A DNA stretch of 9,108 nucleotides from Rhodospirillaceae bacterium (GTDB lineage: Bacteria > Pseudomonadota > Alphaproteobacteria > Rhodospirillales > Magnetovibrionaceae): assembly GCA_002732845.1 (NCBI GenBank), contig NVSZ01000007.1:11449-20556 (forward strand). Direction: 5' to 3'. A program made the position numbers and the translations under genes. Shown piece after piece: positions 7,072 to 9,108 of the stretch. The notes below the pieces were generated by a model that was not told where the DNA came from, did no database searches, and saw nothing but the letters and a program-made list of their open reading frames with translations. Numbering within the stretch: position 1 is the stretch's first letter; each line of letters starts with the position of its first letter.

Positions 7072-7965
7072 ATGCAAGTGTTCAACAATATGTCTTTTTC
7101 TCAACCTCATCTGTTTTGCTTTGGTCTTGGCTATTCGGCGACCGTTTTGGCTGAAAATTTAAAGCAAAAAGGCTGGCAGGTTTCAGGCACCCATCGTCCG
7201 GGCGATGATCCACAACCGGATACTTTTGCGTTTGATCGCAATCTGCCTTTAGTCGATTTTGATGATATTTTTAAAGACGTTACACACGTGCTGATTTCGA
7301 TTCCGCCCGATGCGGCGGGGTGTCCCGTTTTGGATATTCATGGCGAAGACCTTGCCCGTCATGCGGCCCATATTGTTTGGATAAGCTATTTGTCGACCGT
7401 TGGTGTTTATGGCAATACGGACGGGAAGCCGGTGATGGAAACATCTAGGTTGTTGCCCACCCAAGAACGCTCCCGCTTTCGCGGCCTCGCCGAAACCCGT
7501 TGGCAAAATTTTGCGGCGAGAACTCAATTGGCTTTGTTCGTGTGGCGCTTAGCCGGTATTTATGGCCCCGGTCGTAGCCCATTTAATAAAATCCGGGCGG
7601 GCCGGGCGCAATGTATCGACAAGCCCGATCATTTCTTTTCGCGCATTCATGTGGATGATATTGCCAATATTTTAGAAACCTCTATGGCACAATTGAATGC
7701 CCATGGCGTTTACAACGTGTGCGACGACGAACCCGCCTTGCCGTCCGATGTGATTGCTTATGCCTGTGAAGTGTTGGGCGAGCCGGTTCCGGATAAGGTC
7801 CCGTTTGCGGACGCCTTTAACGCCATGTCGCCGATGGCGCAAAGCTTCTGGGCTGATAATCGTTTGATTGTGAACGATAAGATTAAGGACAAGCTGGGTG
7901 TGGTCTTGAAATATCCAGATTACAAAAGCGGCCTTACAGCGATTTTAAAGGCTGAAAAGTCTTAG
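7072..7965 (+). CDS. NAD(P)-binding extended SDR family protein (YeeZ-like / epimerase-like)
   Basis: This is a Rossmann-fold protein with the nucleotide loop FGLGYSA (residues 17-23, numbered from 7072). Further landmarks are SYLSTVGVYG (105-114), RLAGIYGPGRSP (159-170) and RIHVDDIA (191-198), the usual landmarks of epimerase-like SDRs. The usual catalytic YxxxK is replaced by RFRGLAE, as is common in the YeeZ-like branch, so the reaction is uncertain. The 297-residue length is normal. The start is ambiguous: ATG 7072 and ATG 7090 both lack a proper Shine-Dalgarno, and 7090 would give a tighter lead-in to the Rossmann strand. Only 30 bases separate this start from the divergent TPR gene. The last 32 bases overlap the end of the carbonic anhydrase gene. 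Confidence 0.85.
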   Translation: MQVFNNMSFSQPHLFCFGLGYSATVLAENLKQKGWQVSGTHRPGDDPQPDTFAFDRNLPLVDFDDIFKDVTHVLISIPPDAAGCPVLDIHGEDLARHAAHIVWISYLSTVGVYGNTDGKPVMETSRLLPTQERSRFRGLAETRWQNFAARTQLALFVWRLAGIYGPGRSPFNKIRAGRAQCIDKPDHFFSRIHVDDIANILETSMAQLNAHGVYNVCDDEPALPSDVIAYACEVLGEPVPDKVPFADAFNAMSPMAQSFWADNRLIVNDKIKDKLGVVLKYPDYKSGLTAILKAEKS

Positions 7966-8587
7966 ACTCGGCGTCGTAACTGGACAGTTCACCCTTGGCG
8001 ATATCCAAATACCAGCCGTGAATTTCTAAGGTTCCGGCCTCCAACCTGTCTTTGATGAACGGGAAGGTGCGCAAGTTTTCCAGCGACACCAGCACCGCAT
8101 GTTTTTCGCAACATCGGGCCAGGTCTTCACCTTTGGCACCGGGCTTTTCGGCTTGCGCGCGGGTATAAGCCTTGGCCGCAATTGAAGTCCACAGATGCAC
8201 AAAGCGATCTTTTTGTGGGGCACCTTCTTGACCATCGATCATGCTTTGAATGCCCGCACAATATGCATGACCAAAGACCACAACATGATCTACGCCCAAT
8301 TGAGTCACGGCAAATTCCACCGCAGCGGACGTACCATGATAGGCCTTGTCGTCGTCTTCTTCATAAGGAGGGACCAAATTAGCCACGTTGCGGATCGAAA
8401 AAATATCGCCCGGTTCGACTTGCAAGACAATTGCCGGGTCAACCCGAGAATCGGCACAGGCGATGATGGCTATTTTGGGTTTTTGCCCTTCTTTGACCAG
8501 ACGCGTGTATAAACTTTGACGTTCGCTGAAATAGCGATTTCGAAAATCATTAAAACCTTGGACCAGTTTTTGAATAATAGGGCTCAT
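7934..8587 (-). CDS. Beta-class carbonic anhydrase
   Basis: This enzyme interconverts CO2 and bicarbonate, probably in the cytoplasm, supplying bicarbonate for carboxylations and pH balance. The zinc ligands are C44 (in CADSRVDP), H107 and C110 (in GHAYCAG), with the catalytic D46-R48 pair intact. The EPGDIFSIRNVANLVPPYE block (58-76) is typical of proteobacterial forms. The 217-residue length is normal. GHAYCAG differs slightly from the common GHSxCGG, but the ligands are kept, so I expect activity. The start ATG at 8587 overlaps the TGA of the upstream hydrolase gene (ATGA), implying coupling. Its 3' end overlaps the SDR gene by 32 bases on the opposite strand. Confidence 0.95.
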   Translation of the reverse strand: MSPIIQKLVQGFNDFRNRYFSERQSLYTRLVKEGQKPKIAIIACADSRVDPAIVLQVEPGDIFSIRNVANLVPPYEEDDDKAYHGTSAAVEFAVTQLGVDHVVVFGHAYCAGIQSMIDGQEGAPQKDRFVHLWTSIAAKAYTRAQAEKPGAKGEDLARCCEKHAVLVSLENLRTFPFIKDRLEAGTLEIHGWYLDIAKGELSSYDAESKTFQPLKSL

Positions 8588-9108
8588 GCGTTTTCAACAT
8601 CTTTCAGCAAATGATCAAGGGTTCGCGTTAAACGTAGCAAATCTTTTGCTTCTGACAAGCGATGATCGCCATTTTTTACAAATTGAATTTCGACATCGCC
8701 CGAAGTAAGTACGTCTTGGAGTTTGAGTGCGGTTTTCCACGGCACATCGGCGTCTTGCATTCCTTGGATCAGGCGCACCGGAATATTGATGTTTAAGGGG
8801 CCGCGCAAAAGCAAATTATTTTTACCGTCTTCAATGAGTTTTTTGGTGATGACATAGGGCTCACCCGGATCATAATCGCACGGCAAACAGACTTTGCCTT
8901 TGGCGTTGAGCTCAGCCCGCTGGGCCGCGTTTAAGTCAGACCACATTAGGTCTTCGGTGAAATCGGGGGCGGCGGCCACGCCCAACAGTCCGACAATGCG
9001 TTCAGGCCTTGCGTGTGCCACCAGCAAACTGATCCAGCCGCCCATGGAACTGCCGACCAAGACCTGCGGGCCTTGGGTCAGGTGGTCTAAGGCGGAAAGT
9101 GCATCAAT
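8584..9108 (-). CDS. Alpha/beta-hydrolase, C-terminal part (5' end beyond right edge)
   Basis: The last 174 codons are present; the frame stays open to the window edge, so the true start lies outside. The nucleophile elbow is VGSSMGGW, with the serine at about residue 21 of the fragment. The acid is probably the Asp in QDADVPW, and the histidine lies in GDHRLS near the end, so the catalytic triad looks complete. The shape, with GPQVLVGSSMGGWISLLVA and the cap before INIPVRLIQG, resembles the ABHD10-like branch of serine hydrolases (esterase or thioesterase), but the substrate cannot be deduced. It is the upstream gene of an ATGA-coupled pair with the carbonic anhydrase. Confidence 0.9.
   Translation of the reverse strand: MDALSALDHLTQGPQVLVGSSMGGWISLLVAHARPERIVGLLGVAAAPDFTEDLMWSDLNAAQRAELNAKGKVCLPCDYDPGEPYVITKKLIEDGKNNLLLRGPLNINIPVRLIQGMQDADVPWKTALKLQDVLTSGDVEIQFVKNGDHRLSEAKDLLRLTRTLDHLLKDVENA

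Noticed and set aside
7475..7500. Loss of the YxxxK catalytic motif in the SDR as a sign of decay
   Set aside because: YeeZ-like members commonly lack it and the rest of the fold is well preserved, so this is a family feature rather than damage.
8257..8270. Possible inactivation of the carbonic anhydrase, since GHAYCAG differs from the common GHSxCGG
   Set aside because: All zinc ligands and the Asp-Arg pair are kept; the Ala substitutions are at tolerated positions.
1..9108. A defence system, prophage, CRISPR array or transposon
   Set aside because: No repeats in array form, integrase, transposase or effector-like genes are present; apart from the polA segment, composition and gene content are ordinary chromosomal.

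Overview
The window looks like a stretch of alphaproteobacterial chromosome with moderate GC. The support is gene content and protein flavour: a FzlA-like GST-fold division protein, a CHCC zinc-finger protein ahead of polA, the MsrP/MsrQ pair, and several proteins with alphaproteobacterial-type motifs. A Rhodospirillales-like relative is a reasonable guess, but nothing here fixes the genus. There are no RNA genes, CRISPR arrays, insertion sequences or phage genes that I can support.

Layout, left to right. (1) The 5' end of an ABC-transporter ATPase gene reads leftward off the edge. (2) Divergent from it, a small CHCC zinc-finger gene and polA (DNA polymerase I) form a tightly coupled rightward pair. 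A candidate sigma-70-type promoter and a hairpin lie in the 125-bp spacer. (3) After a 92-bp AT-rich gap comes an unrecognised 124-residue protein. It converges on msrQ with overlapping stop codons. (4) msrP and msrQ (leftward, stop and start abutting) encode the periplasmic methionine-sulfoxide reductase and its membrane haem partner. (5) A rightward fzlA-like gene converges on a leftward gene for a secreted TPR protein. (6) A rightward YeeZ-like NAD(P)-binding (extended SDR) gene overlaps tail-to-tail with a leftward beta-carbonic anhydrase gene. The carbonic anhydrase is translationally coupled (ATGA) to an upstream alpha/beta-hydrolase gene that runs off the right edge. Functions are mainly housekeeping: DNA repair and replication, envelope protein repair, cell division, CO2/bicarbonate balance.

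The standout is inside polA. The protein is 1008 residues, about 80-95 longer than usual. The excess sits in the 5'-nuclease domain just after the helix-3-turn-helix region. This segment has low GC (38% by hand count over 1111-1440, against 65% in the 60 bases at 1021-1080). Its encoded sequence resembles the polymerase's own thumb subdomain: LAGKEF pairs with LAGEDF, LVVRWRFL with LVLEWRQL. It therefore looks like an in-frame, foreign-looking second thumb-like module embedded in the flap-nuclease domain, while the nuclease, proofreading and polymerase catalytic residues all appear intact. The adjacent DNA-binding loop also reads GVGLDTA where GVGxKTA is usual.
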